From contig NZ_LMCU01000001.1 in the NCBI RefSeq assembly GCF_001424905.1, forward strand, positions 1,481,480 to 1,545,479: a DNA stretch of 64,000 bases, in the 5' to 3' direction. The notes under the pieces were generated by a model, which did no database searches, was not told the origin of the DNA, and saw nothing but the letters and a program-made list of their open reading frames with translations. Shown here in pieces: positions 28,011 through 35,098 of this stretch. Every line of letters begins with the position of its first letter. Position 1 is the first letter of the stretch. The DNA is from Leifsonia sp. Root112D2. GTDB lineage: Bacteria > Actinomycetota > Actinomycetes > Actinomycetales > Microbacteriaceae. The translations under genes were made by a program, and so were the position numbers.

Positions 28011-29153
28011 TTAACTCTCTGATGCGTCCTTTGACCACAATTTGACCACATTTGAATCGGACTTGGCCTGATTGAGCGCGATTGCCACCGCGTCTAGGTC
28101 GTCATCGAATAAATCGGCATATGTGTCAAGAGTCATGGCTGCAGAGGCGTGTCCGAGCATTCGCTGCACGGCTTTGACGTTTGCACCTGCCGAAATGGCA
28201 AGGCTCGCGGCGGTATGCCTGAGGTCGTGGATTGTGAGCGACGTGGGCACGCCTGATCGCCTTTTGGCGTACACGAACCAGCCGCGTCGGGCATCGGGCT
28301 GGCGCTGGTGGTTGATCCCATCTCCGAATAGGAGCTCGTCGCGGTTGCGAGCATCGCCTTGTTGCTCACAGAGTTCCTTGATCGGGAGGGACAGGAATTC
28401 GGGGTAGGGGACGCTGCGCGATTGGTGCGACTTAGGCGTGCCGACGTGGATCGTGCCGGACACGCTGACGGCATTCTCCACAACGTTGAGGCGTCGTCGG
28501 CGAGTGTCGATGTTGCGGATGCGGATTCCGGTGGCTTCACCCCAGCGAAGACCTGTATAGGCGAGCAGGAGTACGAGAGTGGAGTGCTTCCCGGACTCGT
28601 CGGCTAATGCTTGCACCTGTTCGTGGCTCAGGTATATGTGTGGCTTCTTGATCTTCCGGGGGAGGTCAATTCCGCGGGCAGGATTCGAAGGTATGCGGCG
28701 GTCTTTCGTGGCGTTGTCGAGAATTGCGGCAAGTACACCGTAGGCGCGCAGCACCGTGGTTGCTGACCTAGGTTGAATCGTTTTCCCGTCGCCCGTTGTG
28801 AGTCGGGACACCCAGGCTTGGACGTCCGAGTGTCGGATAGATCCGACTTGATGTTTTCCCCAGTACGGTTCGACTTGGAGTCGCCATGCGATTTGGACCG
28901 GACGGAGGCTTGACGGCTTCAGGTGCGTTTGTTGGACGATCCAGTCCCTCCCGAGGGCTTCAATGGTCGTCCTACTTGCTGCGGGGTCGATGAATTCCCC
29001 TGTCGCCTTCTTAACTTCCACGGACGCAAGGTAGAGCTCCGCGTCTCGCTTCGTCCTGAAGCCCCGCTTTGTGGTCTGAGCGTGATCTGGCTTTCGGTAG
29101 TTGACGCGGTACCGTTTTCCTTCGGTGGTGACGTACGCGGTGATAGTCCCCAT
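28011..29153 (-). CDS. Tyrosine-type site-specific integrase
   Basis: The 380-residue phage-type integrase has an arm-binding N-terminal domain (residues 1-55, G-T-I-T-A-Y), a SAM-like core-binding domain (about 65-150) and a catalytic domain. The catalytic domain has Arg in T-G-L-R-W-G-E, H-D-L-R-H-T-A-A-S-L, G-H-A-S-A-A-M-T and the Tyr nucleophile in L-D-T-Y-A-D. I chose ATG 29153. The longer frame starts at a TTG (29186) and would overlap the regulator. It lies beside tRNA-Ser(CGA) and catalyses insertion and excision of the element. Confidence 0.95.
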   Translation of the reverse strand: MGTITAYVTTEGKRYRVNYRKPDHAQTTKRGFRTKRDAELYLASVEVKKATGEFIDPAASRTTIEALGRDWIVQQTHLKPSSLRPVQIAWRLQVEPYWGKHQVGSIRHSDVQAWVSRLTTGDGKTIQPRSATTVLRAYGVLAAILDNATKDRRIPSNPARGIDLPRKIKKPHIYLSHEQVQALADESGKHSTLVLLLAYTGLRWGEATGIRIRNIDTRRRRLNVVENAVSVSGTIHVGTPKSHQSRSVPYPEFLSLPIKELCEQQGDARNRDELLFGDGINHQRQPDARRGWFVYAKRRSGVPTSLTIHDLRHTAASLAISAGANVKAVQRMLGHASAAMTLDTYADLFDDDLDAVAIALNQAKSDSNVVKLWSKDASES

Positions 29154-29157
29154 GACT

Positions 29158-29754
29158 CTACGATCCTGGTTCGCTGCCTGGCTCAACGGTCCAGCCTGCT
29201 GCCTGGAGTAGATCTTCGAGGTGGCGTGCCTCGGATAGGACGGCGGCTAAGCGGCTCTCCGTGACTGGGGCTGCCGTCTGCAGGTCTGGGTCTCCGGCCT
29301 CGGACTGGACTTCGAGGACGGTCTGAAGGCGCCGGGCTTCTCGGCGAAGTGCGAGGAGTTCACGGAGGGCATTGAGTTGATCAATATCAGTTCGCTCCGT
29401 TGCAACTGCCGAGCGATAGCCGCCCATGGGCGTGGCAGTGAGCCAGGAGTCGAACTCGGCTGCGCTCATGTCTTCGAACGAGTCGTCGAGATTGGGCAGG
29501 TCCAGTTTCGCGTCGGGTGTGCCCATGGGGGCGAGAAGAAAGCTGGGCGGGATGTTGAGTACTCGGGCGATGTTGAGGAGCTGGCTGACGGTGAGTTCGA
29601 CTTTGCGGCCAGATTCGATGTTCTCCAGGGTCGCTGCGGTGACGTTGCTTCCGGGCATCGCTGCGGCAAGTTCGCGCGCGGTGCGATAGCCGCGTTGCCG
29701 TCGAGCCGCTTTGATACGTGCGCCAATGCTCGATTCCGAGCGATAATTCGTCAT
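29158..29754 (-). CDS. XRE-family regulator of the element
   Basis: The 198-residue protein has an N-terminal helix-turn-helix (residues 9-70; R-I-K-A-A-R-R-Q-R-G-Y, then T-A-A-T-L-E-N-I-E-S-G-R-K). A Leu/Glu-rich C-terminal half is probably for oligomerisation. It is divergent from the excisionase-like gene across a 101-base gap that holds four related palindromic sites. This is the layout of a repressor controlling an integration/excision switch. The integrase follows 4 bases after its stop and is probably co-transcribed. Confidence 0.88.
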   Translation of the reverse strand: MTNYRSESSIGARIKAARRQRGYRTARELAAAMPGSNVTAATLENIESGRKVELTVSQLLNIARVLNIPPSFLLAPMGTPDAKLDLPNLDDSFEDMSAAEFDSWLTATPMGGYRSAVATERTDIDQLNALRELLALRREARRLQTVLEVQSEAGDPDLQTAAPVTESRLAAVLSEARHLEDLLQAAGWTVEPGSEPGS

Positions 29755-29849
29755 TTCGACAGACTAGTCGCGTTTTTATTGTCAAACTAACGAATTGGGC
29801 TTATTGTCATTTCAACAGTCAGATGTTGATTGTGTTGTCAAAATGACGG
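29749..29849. promoter_or_regulatory. Four related operator-like sites in the regulator/excisionase switch
   Basis: Sites at 29749-29762 (minus orientation), 29779-29793 (plus), 29804-29817 (minus) and 29834-29849 (plus) share TGTC-AAA-TGAC-like symmetry (TGTCAAAATGACG, TGTCAAACTAACG, and complements of CGTCATTTCGACA and TTGTCATTTCAACA). They cover the short A/T-rich divergent promoter region. The adjacent XRE repressor is the obvious binder. Confidence 0.7.
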
Positions 29850-29855
29850 AGATTC

Positions 29856-30056
29856 ATGATGATTGGGGAATTCATTCAACCGTCGGATGTTGTTGAACTG
29901 ACGGGATTGTCGATCGCGGCACTTGCGCAGCTGCGGTATCAGGGACGGGGGCCGCGGTTCTATAAGCCGACGCCTCGCACTGTCCTATACAAGAGATCCG
30001 AGGTCATCGACTGGCTGGAATCGAGCGCTCAACTCCGCACCGGGGTGTCGGCATGA
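29856..30056 (+). CDS. Excisionase-like helix-turn-helix protein
   Basis: This 66-residue protein is of the MerR/AlpA-like excisionase type. P-S-D-V-V-E-L-T-G-L-S begins the recognition helix, G-R-G-P-R-F-Y-K forms the wing and E-V-I-D-W-L-E-S the last helix. Such proteins bend the attachment DNA to direct the integrase toward excision. Two adjacent ATGs (29856, 29859) are possible starts. The stop overlaps the ATG of a 42-residue gene. Confidence 0.82.
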   Translation: MMIGEFIQPSDVVELTGLSIAALAQLRYQGRGPRFYKPTPRTVLYKRSEVIDWLESSAQLRTGVSA

Positions 30057-30181
30057 GCGCCAAGTCCGCGGACGGGAGCCCGTTGCGGGTCGAGGCATGC
30101 GCGGATGTCGTGGAGGACTATGGCGGATACCTGGTTCCAGTGGATCCGATGGAGGATCTCCAGTGCGACAGCTGCCAGTGA
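30053..30181 (+). CDS. Small acidic protein of 42 residues
   Basis: ATG 30053 overlaps the excisionase stop (ATGA). The frame stays open for 42 codons and ends in D-L-Q-C-D-S-C-Q, a Cys-x2-Cys tail with acidic surroundings. Translational coupling and the tight fit support it. No family is recognised. It may be a small metal-binding or partner protein of the excisionase. Confidence 0.55.
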   Translation: MSAKSADGSPLRVEACADVVEDYGGYLVPVDPMEDLQCDSCQ

Positions 30182-30216
30182 ACAGAGGGCGTCTCTCCGG
30201 TGTGTCCAAGTCGGTA

Positions 30217-30234
30217 TACCCCCGAATGGGGGTA
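30217..30234. promoter_or_regulatory. TACCCCC-GAAT-GGGGGTA palindrome
   Basis: A perfect 7-bp inverted repeat with a four-base spacer, flanked by GTA, lies about 100 bases before the DUF2637 gene. The pattern (TA, C-tract, G-tract, TA) is like operators of CsoR/RcnR-family metal sensors. No such sensor is encoded in the window, so it may be a host-controlled site or simply a hairpin. Confidence 0.35.
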
Positions 30235-30322
30235 GCCTCTGGTGCTGATGGAAGAGGTGCGCAACCGCGGTTCCGAGGCGCGAGTGCGCGTAGTCGGGGT
30301 TACCGGCGGGCGGTGACCTCCA

Positions 30323-31015
30323 GTGGCTGATCGTCCATCACACACTCCCGGGAACCGGTTCGTGCTGTGGGCAACCAGCGTAGGAGTCTGCGCGCTCGCC
30401 GCAGGCGGCTTCACCCTGTCCTTTTCAGCGCTTGATGATTTGGCTGTCGCCTCGGGGATCGATCATCAGTTGGCGTTCTTGTGGCCGTTGATCGTGGACG
30501 GGTTCATTGTCGTGGCCACCGCGGCCGCATTCGCCCTGCGCTCTCGAGGCCCTGCCGTGACCTGGTACCCGTGGCTGGCACTGGTTCTGTTCTCGGCCAT
30601 CAGCGTCGTCGGCAATTCCATCCACGCCGCAAACGCCGCCCGGATCGGCGTGCCGGTCCCGGTCGCAACAGTGGTCTCCGCTGTCCCAGCGATAGCGCTT
30701 CTCGTGGCAACCCACCTTTTGGTTGTCATCGTCGATAGCCGCCGCCAGCCCGCAGCGGGGGCGATAGGACAAACGGTGCGTGCGGCAACGTCAGCGGATC
30801 AGCCGCAGAGGCGGTCCGGCCCAGTCGCGGCACTTGTCCGTGTCGGCGAGCCGGATGTGGTGGCGCGACTCCGGGAGCGGCGCACGGCAGGTGCCGCGAT
30901 CACGGGGGCTGTTATTGCCGACCTGGAGGGTGTCTCGGCCCGCACTGGTCGTCGCCGCCTGGAGGTGTTCCGGGAGAAGTTCCCGGAACTGTTCGAAACC
31001 AGTGAAGGAACATAA
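30323..31015 (+). CDS. DUF2637 membrane protein with C-terminal DNA-binding-like tail
   Basis: The 230-residue protein starts at GTG 30323. It has four transmembrane helices between residues 12 and 135 (F-V-L-W-A-T-S-V-G-V, F-L-W-P-L-I-V-D-G-F, Y-P-W-L-A-L-V-L-F and A-I-A-L-L-V-A-T-H-L). A charged C-terminal segment near 175-225 looks like a helix-turn-helix. DUF2637 proteins are common on actinobacterial integrative elements and plasmids, where they resemble the Spd spread proteins. Function is unknown. Confidence 0.82.
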   Translation: MADRPSHTPGNRFVLWATSVGVCALAAGGFTLSFSALDDLAVASGIDHQLAFLWPLIVDGFIVVATAAAFALRSRGPAVTWYPWLALVLFSAISVVGNSIHAANAARIGVPVPVATVVSAVPAIALLVATHLLVVIVDSRRQPAAGAIGQTVRAATSADQPQRRSGPVAALVRVGEPDVVARLRERRTAGAAITGAVIADLEGVSARTGRRRLEVFREKFPELFETSEGT

Positions 31016-31026
31016 CGAGGGATGTG

Positions 31027-31776
31027 ATGGCAATGTCGTGGGGGACTCTCGCGCAAACCGAAAACACCAACTGCCTGAACGAATTGCTGCACGCTGTCGA
31101 CTCGATGCGCGCATTCGTCATCGACCGGATGCGCGGCCGCCCCAACGAAGTCGACCAGGTTCTTCAACTGGTCCGCGAGACGGTATGGCATCGCGCCCAC
31201 ACTTTCAATCCGAACCTCGGCGGCTGCAACGCCTTCGTGTTCGGGATCACCCGCAATGTGGTTCGCCGCGAACTCGTCCGCCGCACCCCACCCACCGAGG
31301 AACTGGACGAGGAGATACCCGAGGTTCGGCAGCCTGACCCGCTGCAGGCATTAGTGGCCCGGTTCGACACCCACCGGTGGATGCGCCTGGTTGCCGATGC
31401 CGTGGGCGAGACCGACTGGGCACTCATGGTCGAACTCGCCCTCACCCACACCGACCCGTCCGTTGTAGCGAGAGAGCACAAGCTCACCCCGCGCAGTCTG
31501 CGAACAATCCGGGAACGGGTTGCCGTGACCGCCGCCACCATTCGTGCAGCACTCGCCGCCGCGGACGGAGACCTGCCCGTCACGGCATCCGTGATCGTGC
31601 ATTGCCTCCCGGCACAAGGCGGACTGCGAGAGGTCGCAGGCATGCTCAACGATGACGCCTCCACTATTGCCGCGAAATTACGCATCCATCCCGGCTCGGC
31701 CCGGGCGCGCATCGCCACCGCGAAACGGCTACTAACGGTGGCGCAAACCGTCCTGGAACACGAGCTCGCCGCATGA
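31027..31776 (+). CDS. ECF-like sigma factor homologue
   Basis: The 249-residue protein has a region like sigma-70 region 2 at about residues 34-80 (V-D-Q-V-L-Q-L-V-R-E-T-V-W, then F-V-F-G-I-T-R-N-V-V-R-R-E-L). Two region-4-like helix-turn-helix segments follow, near 140-165 (S-V-V-A-R-E-H-K-L) and 205-240 (L-R-E-V-A-G-M-L-N-D-D, then S-A-R-A-R-I-A-T-A). Conserved region-2 residues are only partly visible, so it could also be a specialised activator. It starts 11 bases after the DUF2637 gene and overlaps the next ATG (ATGA). It could drive transcription of the transfer genes. Confidence 0.7.
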   Translation: MAMSWGTLAQTENTNCLNELLHAVDSMRAFVIDRMRGRPNEVDQVLQLVRETVWHRAHTFNPNLGGCNAFVFGITRNVVRRELVRRTPPTEELDEEIPEVRQPDPLQALVARFDTHRWMRLVADAVGETDWALMVELALTHTDPSVVAREHKLTPRSLRTIRERVAVTAATIRAALAAADGDLPVTASVIVHCLPAQGGLREVAGMLNDDASTIAAKLRIHPGSARARIATAKRLLTVAQTVLEHELAA

Positions 31777-32873
31777 GCGCCCTCGCCACTGGTCTCGGCG
31801 CCACCATCGCCCGATCCAAGGCCGGCCGCAGGCTGCTCGCGCTGTGCATGGCCGCGATCGTGGCTGTGCCCATTCTTCTGGTTGCGGTACCGGTCTCGAT
31901 GATCGTCGTCATGGGCAGCGGCTCCGTGCACGCCTTCGGCGGTGCATGCCTCGGCGCTGCACCAACTGTCGGCCCTGGCCAGAGCGTCGATGGGTATGGT
32001 CCCGCGCAGTTGAAAGTCGCTGCAACGATCATCACCGGCGGCCAATCCCAGGGCATCGATACGCACGGGCAACAAATCGCGGTCATGGTCGCCATGGGCG
32101 AATCCTCTCTCACCGCACTTGACCACGGTGACGCCGCCGATAACACGACCATCGGAGTATTCCAGCAAGGTGCCTCCTACGGTAGCCGTGCGAAACGGAT
32201 GAACGTGGCCACGGCCGCGTCTGCCTTCTACTCCCGCATGATCGCCGTACCTGGGTGGGAGACAATGGACCCGTCGACGCTCGGGCATATGGTGCAGCAC
32301 AACGCCGACCCGCACCACTACACGCCCTACTTCACGCCGGCTGGCAACATCGTCGCCGCACTGACTGGCGTCGCCAGCAAGTCTTGCGCCGTTCCGGTGG
32401 ATGCCAAGGCTGCGGCTGCGATCCTTGTCGAGGCGGTCAAGTCGGGGAAGTTGACCTTCCTTGAGAACAGCTACCGGCAGCAGATCTTCAACATCGCGAC
32501 CGGCACAGCGACGCAGGCATGCACCCTTGACCCGCACATTCTGCAGATCATGGTGATCGCCGTGAACAACTTCCGCCAGGTCGGAGTCAGCGACCTCAAC
32601 CGGCGCTGCACCGGAGACACCCCGGGGATCGGGACCGCCTCAGCGCACTGGCAGGGCAAAGCCGTCGACTTCTATGCCCTCAACAAACGCTCCCTCACCG
32701 GCAATGACGACCTCTCCAAACAACTCATCCACATCCTCGACCCCTACGTCCCCCACGGCTCCGGACTCGGGCAAGTCGACTGCCGGCCCGGCGCTGACCG
32801 CTTGCGTGAACTGAAGAACTTCACCGCGCAATTCCGTGATAGCTGCGATCACCAACACATTCAGGTCCCCTAA
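31773..32873 (+). CDS. Exported cell-wall hydrolase with lytic-transglycosylase-like and M15-like domains
   Basis: The 366-residue protein has an N-terminal transmembrane anchor (residues 24-48). A middle domain (about 75-195) has the G-Q-Q-I-A-V-M-V-A-M-G-E-S-S-L and I-G-V-F-Q-Q-G-A-S-Y-G pattern of lytic transglycosylases (Glu as catalytic acid). A C-terminal domain (about 245-366) contains S-A-H-W-Q-G-K-A-V-D and D-H-Q-H-I-Q, the zinc-binding pattern of M15-type peptidases. Such enzymes open peptidoglycan for the conjugation apparatus. The ATG overlaps the sigma-like gene. Confidence 0.75.
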   Translation: MSALATGLGATIARSKAGRRLLALCMAAIVAVPILLVAVPVSMIVVMGSGSVHAFGGACLGAAPTVGPGQSVDGYGPAQLKVAATIITGGQSQGIDTHGQQIAVMVAMGESSLTALDHGDAADNTTIGVFQQGASYGSRAKRMNVATAASAFYSRMIAVPGWETMDPSTLGHMVQHNADPHHYTPYFTPAGNIVAALTGVASKSCAVPVDAKAAAAILVEAVKSGKLTFLENSYRQQIFNIATGTATQACTLDPHILQIMVIAVNNFRQVGVSDLNRRCTGDTPGIGTASAHWQGKAVDFYALNKRSLTGNDDLSKQLIHILDPYVPHGSGLGQVDCRPGADRLRELKNFTAQFRDSCDHQHIQVP

Positions 32874-32890
32874 CGAGGGAATTTGAGGAT

Positions 32891-32933
32891 GTGCGCGCCA
32901 AAACCGGGTCCGAACGGGAACGTGTAAGTGAAG
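32891..32933 (+). promoter_or_regulatory. Upstream element shared with ssb, copy 1
   Basis: This 43-base stretch aligns without gaps to 40791-40833. Both have GTGCGCGC at the left and the motif GGAAC-TGTA-GTGAA, with CGAA just before it. It ends about 40 bases before the lipoprotein ATG. The GGAAC box looks like an ECF sigma -35 element. Confidence 0.6.
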
Positions 32934-32972
32934 TGGTACACGAAAGGGCCACAGGGGAGGGAGCTGAGCCTC

Positions 32973-33632
32973 ATGCGCAAGACAACCGCTGTCGGATCCG
33001 TTGCGCTGGCTGTGCTCCTCGCAATCTGTGGATGCACCGCTGCACCACGGCCGCCGCAGCAAGATCATGCTTTCACGACCGTGCCCACTCCCTCCGTGTC
33101 AGCCCCGGCCAGCACTAGGCCGTTGGCGTCTGAGTTCGTCGACTCCGTGCTCGTCACCGTCTATCCCGCAGGGCAGTTCACCTCGAGCGTGGGGTGCGGT
33201 TGCAAAATCAACGACAAAGCGACCGAGGAACTCTTCCCTGCAGGAACACCCGTGCTTGTGCTGCGGATCAGTCTCAGTGGAGTGTGGAAACCCACACAAG
33301 GCGACACCACCACGCAGAACGTTACCGGCACAACGCTGACGGGCACCCGTTTCGACGGGCGCCCCGAAGCCGCGGTCCTCGACACCACAGACGGCAGCCG
33401 CGCCGCACACCGATTGGGCCTCCCCTGGCTGCCAGCCGGGCTCTTCGCCGGGCACTCCACCTGGACCGTCCCGAACAAGCACGAGCGGTCCTTCGTCGCA
33501 GCCTGGTACGTGCCCCAGGGAGTCGACCGGCTCCTGTTGAAGGTGGATATCCCCTCCGAAGGCAAGCCAACTGATCTGTTCGTCGATCTTCCCGACCCGG
33601 TCCTGAAGCTCCTGAACGCGAGCGCGAACTAA
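32973..33632 (+). CDS. Lipoprotein
   Basis: The 219-residue protein starts at ATG 32973 after a GGGGAGGGA site. A lipoprotein signal peptide ends in I-C-G-C, with the acylated Cys at about residue 21. A Pro/Thr/Ser linker and a soluble domain follow. The domain has two close cysteines (V-G-C-G-C-K) and a beta-rich pattern. Its position between the wall hydrolase and the secretion genes suggests a part of the envelope channel. A longer in-frame start at 32928 overlaps the upstream element and is less likely. No family is recognised. Confidence 0.78.
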   Translation: MRKTTAVGSVALAVLLAICGCTAAPRPPQQDHAFTTVPTPSVSAPASTRPLASEFVDSVLVTVYPAGQFTSSVGCGCKINDKATEELFPAGTPVLVLRISLSGVWKPTQGDTTTQNVTGTTLTGTRFDGRPEAAVLDTTDGSRAAHRLGLPWLPAGLFAGHSTWTVPNKHERSFVAAWYVPQGVDRLLLKVDIPSEGKPTDLFVDLPDPVLKLLNASAN

Positions 33633-33710
33633 CGGCAGCCTCATGCACGGACAAGACGTACCAGCTGAATGAAACACGGATTCCGAAACAGGTGAATGAA
33701 GGAGAAAGTG

Positions 33711-34049
33711 ATGTTTGCAGCAGTGACTGAAGCCTTGACCGAAGCCGTCATCCGCGCCCACGCGCGTACCGGCCTGATCTACTCGGTCAATAGTCCAACC
33801 CCCGACTTCTCAGGGCCGGGAGTGTCCGCCTTGCAGTCGGTCGCGAACGTCGTTTTCGCGATAGTCCTCACCCTGGCCGTTATCGGCGGACTTATCGCCG
33901 CCGGCTTCATCGTGGTTGGCCATATTTCCAGCAATGGCCGCGTGCAAAAGATGGGCATCGTCGGACTGGTCAGTTGCGTCTGCGGTGTCGCGGTTGCTGG
34001 CGGCATTGCGGGGCTGATCAACTGGGGCCAAGGCCTCAAGATCGCCTAG
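33711..34049 (+). CDS. Small two-helix membrane protein, DUF6112/VirB2-pilin-like
   Basis: The 112-residue protein is predicted to start at ATG 33711 (AAGGAG upstream); ATG 33696 is in the same frame. It has a polar N-terminus and two helices (about residues 43-68 and 80-105) joined by a short basic loop (S-S-N-G-R-V-Q-K). Layout and position before the VirB6-like gene match the DUF6112 proteins found in actinobacterial conjugative elements. These resemble VirB2/TrbC pilins in size. Function as a pilin is inferred. Confidence 0.72.
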   Translation: MFAAVTEALTEAVIRAHARTGLIYSVNSPTPDFSGPGVSALQSVANVVFAIVLTLAVIGGLIAAGFIVVGHISSNGRVQKMGIVGLVSCVCGVAVAGGIAGLINWGQGLKIA

Positions 34050-34057
34050 GCACCCTG

Positions 34058-35095
34058 ATGATCATCCAACTGGCTGCCGCTGACCCGTGGTCGCCGAACT
34101 ATGGCTGCTTCGTCACGGACTGGGGCTGCGGGGCCGCCCAAACCGTCGCTGGATTCATGGGCTCCATGATCCGAAACCTTGGCGACTTCATCGCCACACT
34201 CATCAGTGGTTCCTTCAATACGAATATCGATCAAGGTAGCTGGAATGTCGCCCATAGCCAGTTCCTGTTTTGGATTGCTGTGGTCTCCCCGGTGATTCTC
34301 ATCATCGCCCTTGTCCAGATCGGCATCGCCATGGTCCTCCAGGATTGGGGCCGCATCGGCCGCACCGCCGCCGGGGCAGCTCTGGCGATCCCGTTCAGTG
34401 CAATCTGCGTCTGGGCGATGCAACAGTTCTCCTCGATCACCGACGATGTCACCGTGAATCTGACCAGCACTATTCAAGGCGGGAGCCTCGCTGACGGCCT
34501 GCTGCGGGTCCTGGGGCTGACATCCGCGCCGGCGCAAACGACCATCCCTGGCCTGGCTGCCGCAGCGTATGGCCACGACTCGGTCATTTACGGCCTGTCA
34601 GCCCTCGGAGCCACCGCCCCGACGGAACTCGGCTCCTATGCTCTGGCGCTACTGCTTGTCAGTGTCATGATGATCGCCTCGCTGTTCTTGTTCATTGCCA
34701 TGTCCATCCGCGAGTTCGGGCTACTGGCTCTTGCGGCGATGGCGCCGATCGGCCTGATGATGATCGGCCAACCGAAGTTGTCCGCGTGGGCGCACAAGTG
34801 GATGAACGTCACCACCGGTCTGCTGCTGGCTAAACCGTTGGCGGCCGGCATCATCCTGCTCGCCGTGCAGCTAACGAAGTCCTCCACCAGCATCGCAGTC
34901 ATCCTCATCGCCGCCGGCGCAGTGGTCGCCGCCGCGTTCTCGCCCCTGTGGGCAACCAAACTGGTTTCCTTCGCCGGCACCGAAGTCGGCACAGCCCTAC
35001 ATCATCGCTTCTCCGTAAGAGATCAAGTCTCCCGAGCCGGCACGGCGACCGCCCCTGTGCGAGCGGCAACCCGCGTCGTGAAAGCAGGTCGATAA
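34058..35095 (+). CDS. Polytopic conjugation membrane protein, VirB6/TrbL-like
   Basis: The 345-residue protein has about seven helices and a Gly/Ala-rich C-terminus. The region F-I-A-M-S-I-R-E-F-G-L-L-A-L-A near residue 215 and the run of helices fit TrbL/VirB6-like channel proteins. I use ATG 34058, just after the pilin-like gene. The following gene begins 4 bases after the stop. It probably forms the inner-membrane part of the type IV secretion channel. Confidence 0.75.
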   Translation: MIIQLAAADPWSPNYGCFVTDWGCGAAQTVAGFMGSMIRNLGDFIATLISGSFNTNIDQGSWNVAHSQFLFWIAVVSPVILIIALVQIGIAMVLQDWGRIGRTAAGAALAIPFSAICVWAMQQFSSITDDVTVNLTSTIQGGSLADGLLRVLGLTSAPAQTTIPGLAAAAYGHDSVIYGLSALGATAPTELGSYALALLLVSVMMIASLFLFIAMSIREFGLLALAAMAPIGLMMIGQPKLSAWAHKWMNVTTGLLLAKPLAAGIILLAVQLTKSSTSIAVILIAAGAVVAAAFSPLWATKLVSFAGTEVGTALHHRFSVRDQVSRAGTATAPVRAATRVVKAGR

Positions 35096-35098
35096 CCC

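Noticed and set aside
30242..30316. 24-codon frame before the DUF2637 gene
   Set aside because: It is short, Arg/Val-rich and has no good ribosome site. It could be a leader peptide but lacks support.
31164..32537. Minus-strand frame of 457 codons opposite the sigma-like and wall-hydrolase genes
   Set aside because: It covers two genes with clear domain patterns and ATGA coupling on the plus strand.
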